The notes beneath the pieces were generated by a model that saw nothing but the letters and a program-made list of their open reading frames with translations, did not search any database and was not told the DNA's origin. Both the position numbers and the translations under genes were made by a program. DNA of 64,000 nt, taken from positions 372,001-436,000 of the forward strand of contig NZ_STFF01000006.1 in NCBI RefSeq assembly GCF_004834005.1, in the 5' to 3' direction. Of the stretch, positions 7,884-17,629 are shown one piece after another; within the stretch, counting starts at the first letter, position 1; every line of letters begins with the position of its first letter. This stretch comes from Niastella caeni (GTDB lineage: Bacteria; Bacteroidota; Bacteroidia; Chitinophagales; Chitinophagaceae).

Positions 7884-10800
7884 TTAGCGGGTGAGCGTAA
7901 CACTCATTAATCCGATGACCACATCATTGGCGAAAGTATGGAGACTCACAGACTCAAGTTCTTTATTGTGGTGGAGCGGCATATCGAGTATAGTAGCGGC
8001 GCCGCCATCAACGGCCATGTTGCTAAAGCCTTTTATGGAAGTATATTCTATTGACGATGCATATACTTTTCCTGTTTTAAGCTGCACTCTTAGCGGCCTC
8101 GGCGCATCGGTTGTAAAACCAACCCCATCTATAAAATAGTCCTGTTCAATTGGCCACCAGTTTTGCGGATTTATTAATGCCAATGTATCAATAGAGCCAT
8201 CCTTGTAATGCACCCGCAGTTCACCGTTAACGAGCCTGGTTTGCATGGGATTGGTAGAACCTGCTAACAGATAATACGCATGTTTGGCATGACCCGATAA
8301 AAGTACTACTGCTGAATCAGGATAATTATCCCATTTTGATGTGAATATAATATTCTTCGCCAGCGTATCGGCCGGAGTTGCCAGCGGTATATGTTGGGGT
8401 AACACGAATTCATTATTGATCGCTGCTTTGCGCAAGCCGGCATCATCGATCACCGGTTGTACCAGCGGATAACACCAGTTACCAATGCCCTGTACCGGTA
8501 ATTGTAGTGTAGTAGATGGTGAACGCGGCGACAAATACGTCTGTTTAAAAATATTCGTCACCTTATCATTAAAGTATTTGGAAAGATCTATATTTTCAAA
8601 CTTACTATTAGCATTGGCGCGCAGATGCCAGTTCATCATCATCGTGTCTGTAAACTGTCCTTCACCCCATTCAACCCGTATGCGGTTACTACCCGGCACA
8701 AGGTATGATGCAGGAACACTGATTTCATTAGAGATTGAATTAGCCGGTAATTGTATTGTTTGCTGATGCGCCTGTTCACCGGAATTAACGATGAGCCTCG
8801 CAGTAACAGCAGCGCCATTATTTTTTATGTTGAACCGGATCTGCTGATCATTCATTTCACCGGCCGGAATAATTTCAACCGGTTGCTTTACTTCAAAACT
8901 TAGCGGGAACCACCAAACCATTTCGCCCTGCCGTAACTGGATGAATGCCGTTTTATGACCAGCCGTACCTTGAATGGTTGCCTGCAACTGGTTGCTGGTA
9001 AGCATGATCTGATGCAACACCTGCTGCGGATCGTAAATAGATTGAATAAAACCCAATGGGCTAACCGCTGTTAATTGTGTGCCCATGGCAAAGACACTAT
9101 CATATTTCATTGGCAGAATGGCTGAGCCGGCCCATTTAATGAGGATAGTATATTGTTTTGCTTTGCCTGCTGCAATTTCAATCACCGGTTCACCAACCGC
9201 ATCCTGCAGTCCATGCCAGCTAACCGGTTGCCCGTTTACCATTATCGATTCAATGGCATCTTTCCATACCCTTACCTGTAAACGCAGGTTCATTGACCGG
9301 GGAAAGGCAGGCTTCAGGATATATTGATCCGTTGTAGCAGTACGTTTAAAATCAAAAGCGATATCAGGCGTTTGCAGGCTTGCCATGTTCCAGGCAGCAG
9401 GCCAGCCTGGTTTTATAGTAAGCGTATCTTTCAATGCATCGGGTAAAATGCCAAACAATCCTTCTGTTAAAGAACGACCCGCCATACCAATAGGATCGGC
9501 AAAATCGCGGTACAGTTCTCCCCGTATGGCATCATAAAAAGAAAGTTGCTGAAATCCGCCCGGGCTCGATGACAGGTACATACTTTCTACCAGGGCGCTT
9601 TTCCATAACCGGTAGGCGTCCTCAATCCGGTTGCCTTGCCAGTAGGCCAGCGCCGTATGCAGGTTTTCGGCCAGCACTACATTATTTAACGACCAGGCAT
9701 AGGGTTGCCAGTTGGTGGTGGTAAGCAGGTAATGACTGCTATCACGCAATCCTTTTGCCTGAACGCGAATATGAGGAATATGTTTATCTACATAACGTAA
9801 CGCCTGGTATGCTTTAAACCCATCGTGCAATTTTTCATCAATGGCGTGATAGATCGTCCATAAGCCGGCAGCCTTATGCAACAATTTTTCACCCAGCGCA
9901 TCTTTATATTCAGCATACCAACCCAGTTCAGGCATCCACAAATGGTTATTCACGGCATCAAAGATCTTTGTGGCTTCATTGTGATAAGGCGTAGGATCGG
10001 CCCCCACAATGGGCGCCAATTGCGCAGCAACGGCATTGGCGCGATAATTATACGCCGATGAATGCGTAACGCCACCGCCACTGTATTGCAAGGCATCGCT
10101 GGCCCAAATGCAACAATAAGCATCGTACAACCCATCATTGTCTGCATCAAAATTTCTTTTCTCCCAGGCCAAATGCCGTTGTATGGTTGGCCACTGTTCT
10201 TTTATATAAGCCGAATCACCGGTATAATAAAAATGCGTTAACAACTGATCGATGAACACGAGGTTCATATCGTAATGGTGGGGACGCAGATCGCCATTGG
10301 GATTACGGCAGATATAACCACTGCTGAACATGGACGTTCCCATTTTTTCCAACCCGCGTGCCAGGTGCAATGCCGTATCCAATACCACGGGGCCCGTTTC
10401 GGGTGTGGTAACCTGTGATAAAGCATAACTGCTGAAATGCGTTCGGGCCCGGTCGTGCCAGCCTAGGGCATCAGCGACATAAGCGCCGCGCCAGGCGGGC
10501 AGCCGCATGCGCCAGGCAACCGCGCCATGCATATAAGTGGGCGATTCCCAGATGCCATCGGCCGCAACACTTAATGCGCCGCCTAATGTATTGATCCAGG
10601 GATCGGGTGTTACCACCCTGATGCGGCTCGCCAGTTTTTTACGGGCCGCTTCTGCTGCATTGAATGATAGTGCAATATTGTTGTATGCAATTGCTACTGT
10701 ATCGGCAGGTTGCAGTAAAAAGTATTGAACGCCATTTACGACATTCATTTTACCGGCAATGGCCGGCGTTTCTGTCGCATTGCTTTGATATAACGAGAGG

Positions 10801-11561
10801 GGATTACTCTGCTGTGCCGCATCTGTTAACCGAATGACAGAAGCAGGCGGCACAATGGCCGAGATATGTTTTTGCTCATTAAACTGTAACCGAAAACTGT
10901 TTTTAACAATGGTATATTCATTGCCTTTGCAGTAACCGGGTTGCAGGTAGAACGATGATTCAGGATCGGCGCCGATATCGCCATCGCGGGAAAACTTTTT
11001 ACCCGTTGCCCCTCCGAATACCCAGCACAACGCCGCTTTGGTAGTTACATTTACAAATTGAGCCTTAACGACCATGCCTTCGGCATCGGCCAATGCGAGT
11101 ACTGTAATGTGCATGGCGCCATTTCCCAACAACGGATCTTTTACTTCGTACAGCATAGAACCCGCCCGGTAAGTGGCTTTCACTGATTTCGCCTCCGTTA
11201 ACCATTTACTATTATTGCCTGCGATCAATCCGAACCTAAAATTACCACCCATGCCTGGCAGGTATAAAGCAAACTCAGGCAGGTCGCCGGCTTCAATCCG
11301 AAACCCGGTATTGGTACCATACAAAGCGCGGTTAAAACGCATTCTTCCATTTACGGTAACGAAGTCTGTTCCCTGGGCCTGGTAGTGTACACTGCGTTCT
11401 CTGGAGGCGATGAATTGCGTAGCGCCGGCAGGAGATTGTTTATTGCCGGTAGCTGGTTGCCTGGCAGCAACAGTCTGTTGCCCATGGTTTACATGTAACT
11501 GGGCCCTGGCAGAAATGATGATTGAAAGAAACGCTATAAAGTATAAAGCCTTATGGATCAT
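7884..11561 (-). CDS. Large secreted glycoside hydrolase, DUF4450-like six-hairpin type
   Basis: A 1225-residue exported protein with a signal peptide (1-20, ending SARAQ). The N-terminal region (about 50-300) is a beta-sandwich resembling the DUF4450 domain of Bacteroidota (GRMRFNRALYGTN, then PEFALYLPGMGGNFRFG). The centre (about 320-760) has the repeated helix pairs of an (alpha/alpha)6 glycosidase (AVAWRMRLPAWRGAYV, then DNDGLYDAYCCIWASDAL and YNYRANAVAAQLAP). The rest consists of beta-domains. It is the last gene of the minus-strand locus behind SusC, SusD and the rhamnosidase-like GH106 protein, so it probably acts in the periplasm on the same glycan. I cannot assign the linkage; conserved acidic residues are present, but which are catalytic is not clear. 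The DUF4450 label is from memory of the family and should be confirmed. Confidence 0.65.
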   Translation of the reverse strand: MIHKALYFIAFLSIIISARAQLHVNHGQQTVAARQPATGNKQSPAGATQFIASRERSVHYQAQGTDFVTVNGRMRFNRALYGTNTGFRIEAGDLPEFALYLPGMGGNFRFGLIAGNNSKWLTEAKSVKATYRAGSMLYEVKDPLLGNGAMHITVLALADAEGMVVKAQFVNVTTKAALCWVFGGATGKKFSRDGDIGADPESSFYLQPGYCKGNEYTIVKNSFRLQFNEQKHISAIVPPASVIRLTDAAQQSNPLSLYQSNATETPAIAGKMNVVNGVQYFLLQPADTVAIAYNNIALSFNAAEAARKKLASRIRVVTPDPWINTLGGALSVAADGIWESPTYMHGAVAWRMRLPAWRGAYVADALGWHDRARTHFSSYALSQVTTPETGPVVLDTALHLARGLEKMGTSMFSSGYICRNPNGDLRPHHYDMNLVFIDQLLTHFYYTGDSAYIKEQWPTIQRHLAWEKRNFDADNDGLYDAYCCIWASDALQYSGGGVTHSSAYNYRANAVAAQLAPIVGADPTPYHNEATKIFDAVNNHLWMPELGWYAEYKDALGEKLLHKAAGLWTIYHAIDEKLHDGFKAYQALRYVDKHIPHIRVQAKGLRDSSHYLLTTTNWQPYAWSLNNVVLAENLHTALAYWQGNRIEDAYRLWKSALVESMYLSSSPGGFQQLSFYDAIRGELYRDFADPIGMAGRSLTEGLFGILPDALKDTLTIKPGWPAAWNMASLQTPDIAFDFKRTATTDQYILKPAFPRSMNLRLQVRVWKDAIESIMVNGQPVSWHGLQDAVGEPVIEIAAGKAKQYTILIKWAGSAILPMKYDSVFAMGTQLTAVSPLGFIQSIYDPQQVLHQIMLTSNQLQATIQGTAGHKTAFIQLRQGEMVWWFPLSFEVKQPVEIIPAGEMNDQQIRFNIKNNGAAVTARLIVNSGEQAHQQTIQLPANSISNEISVPASYLVPGSNRIRVEWGEGQFTDTMMMNWHLRANANSKFENIDLSKYFNDKVTNIFKQTYLSPRSPSTTLQLPVQGIGNWCYPLVQPVIDDAGLRKAAINNEFVLPQHIPLATPADTLAKNIIFTSKWDNYPDSAVVLLSGHAKHAYYLLAGSTNPMQTRLVNGELRVHYKDGSIDTLALINPQNWWPIEQDYFIDGVGFTTDAPRPLRVQLKTGKVYASSIEYTSIKGFSNMAVDGGAATILDMPLHHNKELESVSLHTFANDVVIGLMSVTLTR

Positions 11562-11603
11562 CTTGAGAGTGGTGCATCAATTCATATTAGAGACAATAGC
11601 CAT

Positions 11604-11703
11604 AAGCTGCAAGCTGCATGCTGTTAGGAAGAAAAAGGCATTCTTCATTTCTCATTTCCCCCTTTTCTTCTATTTGCACATTTGCTGATTTTCACATTAG
11701 AAC
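11604..11703. repeat. Phased 7/8-base word arrays
   Basis: Three short arrays lie in one gap. At 11604-11623 heptads of the AGCTGCA type occur. At 11641-11662 the word TTTCTCA is found. At 11672-11703 four octads in exact phase begin ATTTGCAC and continue with ATTTGCTG. The TAA stop of the GH65-like gene (11697-11699) lies inside the last octad. Confidence 0.6.
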
Positions 11704-13832
11704 ATTGGCTTTAGCCCCTCCCACTTCACTTTCCAGCTTCCGTCACGGGGAAAACCGGGATTGGGAGTGGTATTGTGATCATAACCGGCACACATCATGG
11801 CAATGGCGCTCAATAAACCACCGTTGCCGGGTAAGTAAATGGTAAGCCGGTCATCCTGAAAATTATGGCCATTCACCAGATACCGGTTTGTTTGTACCGG
11901 CATGAACAAAGCATCGATCGCTTTATCGGGCATTTGCAGCCGGGTAGCCGTCATGGCCATTAATGGAAAATCCCACCCCCAGGTAGTTTCCCATTTCCAT
12001 ACTTTTAAAATAAGGTTGTAAGTGTTTTTCATTACTGCGGTATCGAGCCGGTTGCACGCAGGTAATGAACTATAGGCGCCCAGCACAGCCGGGTGATCTG
12101 TTATGTATCTTTCATTCGTATAACAATCGGGGGTGCTTTCTGTAGCGAGGTATACGCCATTGGCTTGCGGCCAGGGCGACAGTTTGTTGATGATGGTATC
12201 CCATTTTTTCTCCCGCGGCAATCCCAGGCGTTCACGCCATTGTTGCGCCACCGTTAATGCCCATTGCCAGTAGGCCAGCTCGTAGGTTGGATTGAATGTT
12301 GTGACCGCATCAAAACATTCCTGCGCCGGTATTAAGCCTTTGCCGAGGTTAAATCGCTTATGAACGGAATCATAGGTTGGAAAAGAAGCCATAAAAGCAG
12401 CCGTACCAAATACAAGGTCTTTATACTTTTCCAATACCTTTTTATCTTTTTTGGCGCGATAGCTCAACTCAGCCATATAGATCAAATGCGGTTGTTGCCA
12501 AATGAGAAATGCACCTACAGAAGAGGGCGCTTCCCTGCCATCGTGATCAGTCATTTTTTGCCAGCGCAATCCATCAAATCCCTGTCGTTGTGCAAGGTCA
12601 CGGGCGCCATTGGCAACGGTGAAATACCAGTCAAGACTTTTTTCCATTAACGCAGTCCTTCCCCATAAAGCAAAGTGTACGGCATGCCACCAATGCATTT
12701 CCAAATGTGGTTTACCAAACCAACTGTTGAACGTTAAACCCGTTTCCTGTGGTGGGTATGCTGAAGCGCATTGCACTTTGGTAAGGTATTGCGATAACAC
12801 AATCCTTCTTTCCAGTTCTTTGGCGCGTTCATTGGTACTGGCGGAAAGATCGATGGCGCCACCGCTTTTCCAGAACCTGATCCACTGGGTACTGCTATTT
12901 GCTTTTGCTTCAGCAAACGAAGGAACAACAGAATGTCTTATTACTGGTGTATAATAAAATGAAGCTTCAAAAGTGTTGCCGGTAGTTAAAGGTTGCACCT
13001 TGCAATCGTGCGACCGGCGCATTTGAATATTAACAGGTTGGTTAAACCCATATTGTACAAAGTAAGTAGTATTATCCAGGGTGCGTTGAATGACGCCACT
13101 TAAGACTGTTCGCTTGTGCAGAATGGATGTATGCCTGCTGCTGTCGCCTTCAAACATACCTACATCTTTGAACTCGCCATTGGGATACGGAAAATGCAGC
13201 CGTATCGCCAGTCTTTTTTTGGCAAGTAATGCGGATTTGATCTGTACGGATATGCCATCCCGTTCCTGGTGCGCATAAGTTATTACGGTTACTGGTTCAC
13301 CTTCTACAGTAAACCGGCTTTGTAAAGCGCCGGTCCACATATCCAGTTGCTGATCGATGTGCTTAATATCGTCGATAGTGGCAAGCGTGCCATTCTTTTT
13401 GGTGATCTCCAATCCAATGTGGCTAAGTTGTAACCGGTGTGGGTTCTGGCGGAAATAGTCAACGGCTTTCCGGTTGCGTTCGGGTTCTTTCACCTGCACG
13501 GAATAAGTGATCTTCTTTCCTTCCAGCTCATATTCTTTTAACGTTTCCTCGCGCTGGTAGTTTTGTGTATTGGGAAAGCTGTGCCATCCCCACTCTGATT
13601 GTGTTCCCAACGGAACGCCTTTTTGATAGAAGGCCGGAAAGCTTTGCAGGCCGGTTACATCTGCCGTAAATGCAAATTGTCCATTGCCAACGGTCAATGA
13701 TGCCAGCGGATCTGCGTTGCTGATGTGGATGGTGTGCCTGCGAACAACTGCCTCCCGGTTAATGGCCGTTGCCTGTGCCATGCTTTTACTTACAGAAATA
13801 CTTCCGGCTATTAACCAGATCCATTTTTTCAT
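11697..13832 (-). CDS. GH65-like (alpha/alpha)6 glycosidase/phosphorylase
   Basis: About 711 residues from the chosen ATG at 13832, which begins a clean signal peptide (MKKWIWLIAGSISV, then SKSMAQ); the frame is open to 13883, but the extra residues would spoil it. An N-terminal beta-sandwich (about 25-290; PLASLTVGNGQFAFTADVTG) resembles that of GH65 enzymes. It is followed by an (alpha/alpha)6 barrel with HLEMHWWHAVHFALWGR and GLRWQKMTDHDGREAPSS. The Glu in GREAPS sits where GH65 proteins carry the general acid. Phosphate-binding residues of true phosphorylases are not obvious, so a hydrolase on a short oligosaccharide is more likely. It lies between an NTF2-like gene and the DUF4450-like hydrolase. 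Substrate unknown. Confidence 0.6.
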   Translation of the reverse strand: MKKWIWLIAGSISVSKSMAQATAINREAVVRRHTIHISNADPLASLTVGNGQFAFTADVTGLQSFPAFYQKGVPLGTQSEWGWHSFPNTQNYQREETLKEYELEGKKITYSVQVKEPERNRKAVDYFRQNPHRLQLSHIGLEITKKNGTLATIDDIKHIDQQLDMWTGALQSRFTVEGEPVTVITYAHQERDGISVQIKSALLAKKRLAIRLHFPYPNGEFKDVGMFEGDSSRHTSILHKRTVLSGVIQRTLDNTTYFVQYGFNQPVNIQMRRSHDCKVQPLTTGNTFEASFYYTPVIRHSVVPSFAEAKANSSTQWIRFWKSGGAIDLSASTNERAKELERRIVLSQYLTKVQCASAYPPQETGLTFNSWFGKPHLEMHWWHAVHFALWGRTALMEKSLDWYFTVANGARDLAQRQGFDGLRWQKMTDHDGREAPSSVGAFLIWQQPHLIYMAELSYRAKKDKKVLEKYKDLVFGTAAFMASFPTYDSVHKRFNLGKGLIPAQECFDAVTTFNPTYELAYWQWALTVAQQWRERLGLPREKKWDTIINKLSPWPQANGVYLATESTPDCYTNERYITDHPAVLGAYSSLPACNRLDTAVMKNTYNLILKVWKWETTWGWDFPLMAMTATRLQMPDKAIDALFMPVQTNRYLVNGHNFQDDRLTIYLPGNGGLLSAIAMMCAGYDHNTTPNPGFPRDGSWKVKWEGLKPMF

Positions 13833-13878
13833 ACTTATCGTTAATTGAAAAATGCAAACTGCATCCGCAAGCAAAAAA

Positions 13879-13919
13879 GGCAACGAGGCAATTCTTCATT
13901 CCTCATTTTTCATTTCTAT
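13879..13919. repeat. Heptad array TTCNTCA around a stop codon
   Basis: Four words of the TTCCTCA / TTTTTCA type follow in exact phase from 13892 to 13919, preceded by GGCAACGA at 13879. The TAG stop of the NTF2-like gene (13916-13918) is inside the fourth word. The same words recur at 11641 and at 41656-41900. Confidence 0.6.
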
Positions 13920-14347
13920 GGTACTTTCACCGCCTGCCTTGCCAGCAACTTCCACTGCCCTTTTTGCTTTTGCCAAACCAGTAAGATATTCAGCTTTACA
14001 CTGCCGGGGTTTCCGTTATCATTGGTAGTGGCGGCTAATTGATGACGTACAATAGCGGCATCGCCGGCTACGGCTATGGTTTGATTGGTGAGATCGATCG
14101 TTACAAAATCAGATTTACCGGTAACAATATTGTCAACAAAGGATGCTTTGTCTTCTACCCTGCCGCTGCTATGCCCATAACTCAACTGGTTGGCAGTAAG
14201 ATTTTGTAACCCGGTTTTATCGCCATCGATCATGGCTTTACGCAACGATTCAACGGCTGCACTTACTGCAGATTCATCTTTACTTTGTGCCTGGGCTGAT
14301 TGCATAATTCCTGTTAATACAATAAGGTAAATAAATCGCTTGATCAT
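13916..14347 (-). CDS. Secreted NTF2-like (SnoaL/DUF4440-type) protein
   Basis: A 143-residue protein with a signal peptide (MIKRFIYLIVLTGIM, ending AQAQ) and an NTF2-like cone fold: AAVESLRKAMIDGDKTGLQNL, then YGHSSGRVEDKASFVDN and VWQKQKGQWKLLARQAVKV. Family members bind small ligands or act as isomerases, lyases or accessory subunits. Such genes are common in Bacteroidota sugar loci, but their role there is mostly unknown. The ATG at 14347 gives the better signal peptide; another lies three codons upstream at 14356. It is the fourth gene of the rhamnosidase locus, between GH106 and the GH65-like gene, so a periplasmic accessory role in glycan breakdown is a fair guess, nothing more. Confidence 0.7.
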   Translation of the reverse strand: MIKRFIYLIVLTGIMQSAQAQSKDESAVSAAVESLRKAMIDGDKTGLQNLTANQLSYGHSSGRVEDKASFVDNIVTGKSDFVTIDLTNQTIAVAGDAAIVRHQLAATTNDNGNPGSVKLNILLVWQKQKGQWKLLARQAVKVP

Positions 14348-14371
14348 ATTGTACATTTTTTATATGATTTT

Positions 14372-14454
14372 ATGGCTTACTGGTAATGGCTCATAAAATT
14401 CGAATTTACCTTTTACCATCGAACCATCCAACAATCGAGCCATCGAACCATCAC
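14372..14454. repeat. Octad array (ACCATCGA type) with opposing arm
   Basis: Five octads of type ACCATCGA run in phase from 14415 to 14454. A shorter opposing arm with ATGGCTTA and ATGGCTCA words lies at 14372-14393, and the 12-base palindrome AAATTCGAATTT at 14396-14407 is between them. The TGA stop of the GH106 gene (14451-14453) is part of the fifth octad. Confidence 0.65.
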
Positions 14455-17342
14455 TTTAATGGCGCAATCGTTACCGGTCCTAACAGGCCTGAAGTTTCAT
14501 ATTCCCATTTGGCTGCTGTGAAAACCCCATCGGCGCCCCGGTTCTCCGCAAGCCGCGAGGGGAAGTTTACATTATAGAATTTCTTCCAGGCAACACCCTG
14601 CTTTTCCAGGTCAAGGATGCGGTTGGTCATGCCGTTGGTTACATTTATGTACAGTTCATTATCGGCTTTCAACAAACTGGCGGGTATGGTTACCCGGTAA
14701 ACCGGCCCCAGCAGCGTACCAAGGTTTTTACCATTGAGCACTACTTCTGCGCTCCAGGCAACTTTACCGAGGTCAAGTACATAAGCAGGTGCAGTACCGG
14801 CGGGTTTGGGAAATTCAATGCTGTACTGCGCTGTGCCTGAAAATTCTTTCACCATCGGTTCCGGCACATCGGTCCAGGAACCCAACCTGGTAAGGGTTGT
14901 TGTTTTAGGCAGATCAGGCCCGCCGATCATGAAGCGCAGGGTCCATTTACCTTTTATTTCACTGGCAGTACCGGCCGGGGTATAATACCGGTAAGCATTG
15001 CCTTTTAATATAGTATTGGAAGTTTGCAATACACAGCTTTCACCTGGTTGCAGTTGTACGAATACTTCTGTAACACCATTCACGATCCTGGTGCGCGCAA
15101 TACCGCTTTGCTCCTGCATGGGATCAAACAAAATGGCGCTGGCCGCTTTTCTGTTGAGCGGCACCCATTTAGATACAGCAGTAGTGGAAGCATTGCTGAT
15201 AAAATAATAATGGCCGCCGCTTATATTCCGGCGAATGCATTGCAATCCTAACCCGTACATGGGTTCGGCATTTACACTGGCTGCTGTTAACAGGGCACTG
15301 AGATCCTCTCCTTTTATAAAGGCGCCTTTGCCTACTGTTGCTTTTTGCAACGCACCTTCTGATACGAATTTCAATGTTGCTGTTATATCGGTAAAATGTT
15401 TCTGCCGGGTTTCCAACTGACCAAAGCCGGGCACGCCGCCTGGCATGTTTTTATAAACAATGATCTTTGCGCCATACTTTGCCAACGTTACCAGTTTCTC
15501 CAATGTTGCCAGTGGCAGGTATTTCGTATTGGCCAGTACAATGGTGCGGTAGTTGCCGCCGGGCGTATGCAATAAGGAACCGATCGCAGTTACTTTTTCC
15601 AATTGCTTATCGGAAATAAAATCAAAGGCATAGCCTTTTTGCAACATGTCTTCCGCCACTTTGTTAAAGTCGGTTTGCTCAAATCCTTTCATGCCATCGT
15701 AATGGTGCAACAGGTCGCGGCCGGGTTCTGAATTATGATCGCTGAAAGGAAAATATAACAGGATATCGTTATCGGGCTTACCGCTTTGCAGGAACGACTG
15801 GCAGCGGGTTACATAATTATTCAATGTGCCGAAATCTTTCCAGAATGGATGTATGGGTTGAAAATGCACGGCCGCATAGAACAGCCATCCGGGCCAGGGA
15901 TCATTCATTGGTGAATAGCTGGTTCCATGGTACACGATGTGATTTACACCGCCGATGAAATATTTGTCGATCACATTCTTTACATCACCCAGGTTCGATT
16001 TAAAATGTTCATTCAACCAGGTAGCCGCTTCCGCAGAGGCCAGCTGTTTATTTAAGATGTGTGCAGCAGATGCAGCGAATTTGAACCGCAGCAATTCGGT
16101 GCCTTCGGTTTCAGGGATATCAACAACGCCATAACAGTCAAGTATATTTGCCGGCGAACCGTGCGACTGGTTCCTTACAATTTTTCCTTTTGCCTGCGCC
16201 CAGTTGTGCCAGGGAACCGTAAATTTTTCCAGTAGCAGATCGGCCATGGTTTGCCGGTAATCGAACAACACGCGCAAACTGGTTTCATCGCGTTGCTTTG
16301 CCAGCAGTTGAGGTAAATATAATTTCAGATCATATCCACGGCGGCGTTTGAACTCATCAAAAAAGCCGGGCGTATAATTACTTTGCCCACGCGCGTCATC
16401 TACTTCATAAGAGTCATTAAAGAAACCGCGTAAATGGCTCAGGTCATTACCAACAAAAGCCGTGTCGAAACGACTGAGGTATTTTTTAATAGCAGCTTCA
16501 GAAAAATGGTCGATGGCATTGCCTTCAGCGCCCGGTGCGGCGCGTTCAACCATTTTACCATGCCAGCCCATGAACAGCGCGTATACCGTCCAGTTACCAG
16601 CGGGGGCAGTCCAGGTTAATTTGCCACTTCTATCTACTTTACTGGTCAGGTCAATAGTTTGGTTGTTGTCGCCATACGCCATGATCACCTGTAAAGGCAG
16701 GTTCTTTTTATATTTCAACTGATCTATTGCTAATGCCTGCAGGTTTTTATTAGCATAAACCGGTTCTACCAGTTTATCTGCATCTTTTATCTGCTGCGCT
16801 TCTTTCAGGATCGCTGGTGCAGTTGATGTATTGGGAAATGTGTTTTTCAGATCTGCCAGGGTGTTTCCAATGGCATTCAGGTAAGGTTGTTGTTCAAATG
16901 CTATTGGTTCTTTGATGGTTTCCCCTGCTTTTACGGCCCAGGTTTTATATACAAAATCTTTACATGCATCTGCATCGCCGATCAGCGGCCCTCCACCAAA
17001 TGGCCAGCCGCTTCCGGTAGCCATATCTATTTGCATGTTCAACCGTTTGGCTTCATTCAGCGTATGGGTGAGCAATTGCATCCATTGGGGCGATAAATAA
17101 TCTACAAACTTATTTTCATAACCAGCTACACCATAAATAGGTGTTATTTCCAAACCGCCCAAACCAACTTCGGCATATTGCTGCATATTGGCAGTAAGGT
17201 TCTTAGGGTCCACAGCGCTACCCAACCACCACCAGCGGGTCCAGGGCTTGGTTACGGGTGTTACTGCCGGCCATTTGATCTGCGCCTGTCCATGGATCAA
17301 TACGGATAATAAAGAGGTAGTATAAATTATCTTTTTTATCAT
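14451..17342 (-). CDS. GH106-type alpha-L-rhamnosidase
   Basis: A 963-residue exported glycosidase. Signal peptide 1-20 (ending IHGQAQ). The opening of the mature protein (KPWTRWWWLGSAVDPKNL, then GLGGLEITPIYG and MATGSGWPFGGG) is characteristic of the large GH106-type family whose known members remove L-rhamnose from rhamnogalacturonan and related glycans. A conserved region near 300-340 (LRGFFNDSYEVDDARG) carries acidic residues likely to be catalytic. The C-terminal part is a galactose-binding-like beta-sandwich (WSAEVVLNGKNLGTLLGPVY). It is third in the locus behind SusC and SusD, and the only member with a reasonably predictable substrate, so the locus probably targets a rhamnose-bearing polysaccharide. 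Confidence 0.8.
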   Translation of the reverse strand: MIKKIIYTTSLLSVLIHGQAQIKWPAVTPVTKPWTRWWWLGSAVDPKNLTANMQQYAEVGLGGLEITPIYGVAGYENKFVDYLSPQWMQLLTHTLNEAKRLNMQIDMATGSGWPFGGGPLIGDADACKDFVYKTWAVKAGETIKEPIAFEQQPYLNAIGNTLADLKNTFPNTSTAPAILKEAQQIKDADKLVEPVYANKNLQALAIDQLKYKKNLPLQVIMAYGDNNQTIDLTSKVDRSGKLTWTAPAGNWTVYALFMGWHGKMVERAAPGAEGNAIDHFSEAAIKKYLSRFDTAFVGNDLSHLRGFFNDSYEVDDARGQSNYTPGFFDEFKRRRGYDLKLYLPQLLAKQRDETSLRVLFDYRQTMADLLLEKFTVPWHNWAQAKGKIVRNQSHGSPANILDCYGVVDIPETEGTELLRFKFAASAAHILNKQLASAEAATWLNEHFKSNLGDVKNVIDKYFIGGVNHIVYHGTSYSPMNDPWPGWLFYAAVHFQPIHPFWKDFGTLNNYVTRCQSFLQSGKPDNDILLYFPFSDHNSEPGRDLLHHYDGMKGFEQTDFNKVAEDMLQKGYAFDFISDKQLEKVTAIGSLLHTPGGNYRTIVLANTKYLPLATLEKLVTLAKYGAKIIVYKNMPGGVPGFGQLETRQKHFTDITATLKFVSEGALQKATVGKGAFIKGEDLSALLTAASVNAEPMYGLGLQCIRRNISGGHYYFISNASTTAVSKWVPLNRKAASAILFDPMQEQSGIARTRIVNGVTEVFVQLQPGESCVLQTSNTILKGNAYRYYTPAGTASEIKGKWTLRFMIGGPDLPKTTTLTRLGSWTDVPEPMVKEFSGTAQYSIEFPKPAGTAPAYVLDLGKVAWSAEVVLNGKNLGTLLGPVYRVTIPASLLKADNELYINVTNGMTNRILDLEKQGVAWKKFYNVNFPSRLAENRGADGVFTAAKWEYETSGLLGPVTIAPLK

Positions 17343-17430
17343 CTGTTCTGGTTGTTATATTAGGATGCTTTCAGCCAAGGCGCAATCTACAATCAAAACC
17401 GTTAATGGTCAAGGGGGTAAGGGAGAAATA

Positions 17431-17461
17431 GCTGCAAGCTACACGCTGCACGCTGCAAGCC
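17431..17461. repeat. Heptad array (GCTGCAA type)
   Basis: Four heptads in exact phase (first GCTGCAA, second GCTACAC) lie in the 281-base gap between the GH106 gene and susD. The same word type recurs at 11604, 48870 and 52030. Confidence 0.65.
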
Positions 17462-17535
17462 AAAAGCAAGTGCCAGGGACTGTTTTTCATTAGCAAAATC
17501 AGCACATTACAGCCTTTAATTTGCATATTTTCGAA

Positions 17536-17629
17536 TGAATGGTCAATGGAAGCCGAATTTTGAGGTTTCTGTATATTTGGAAACTTCCCTATTCGCAAGC
17601 TATTCACCATTGACCATTCACGATCAATA
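17536..17629. repeat. Inverted repeat with heptad words across a stop codon
   Basis: TGAATGGTCAATGG (17536-17549) and CCATTGACCATTCA (17607-17620) are perfect 14-base complements. The right arm is made of phased heptads (ATTCACC, ATTGACC) from 17602, and the TGA stop of susD (17624-17626) lies in the next unit. In the minus-strand transcript this is a long hairpin directly behind susD. Confidence 0.7.

Noticed and set aside
17371..17610. 79-codon minus-strand frame between the GH106 gene and susD
   Set aside because: It covers both repeat arrays of the gap and shows no protein-like pattern.
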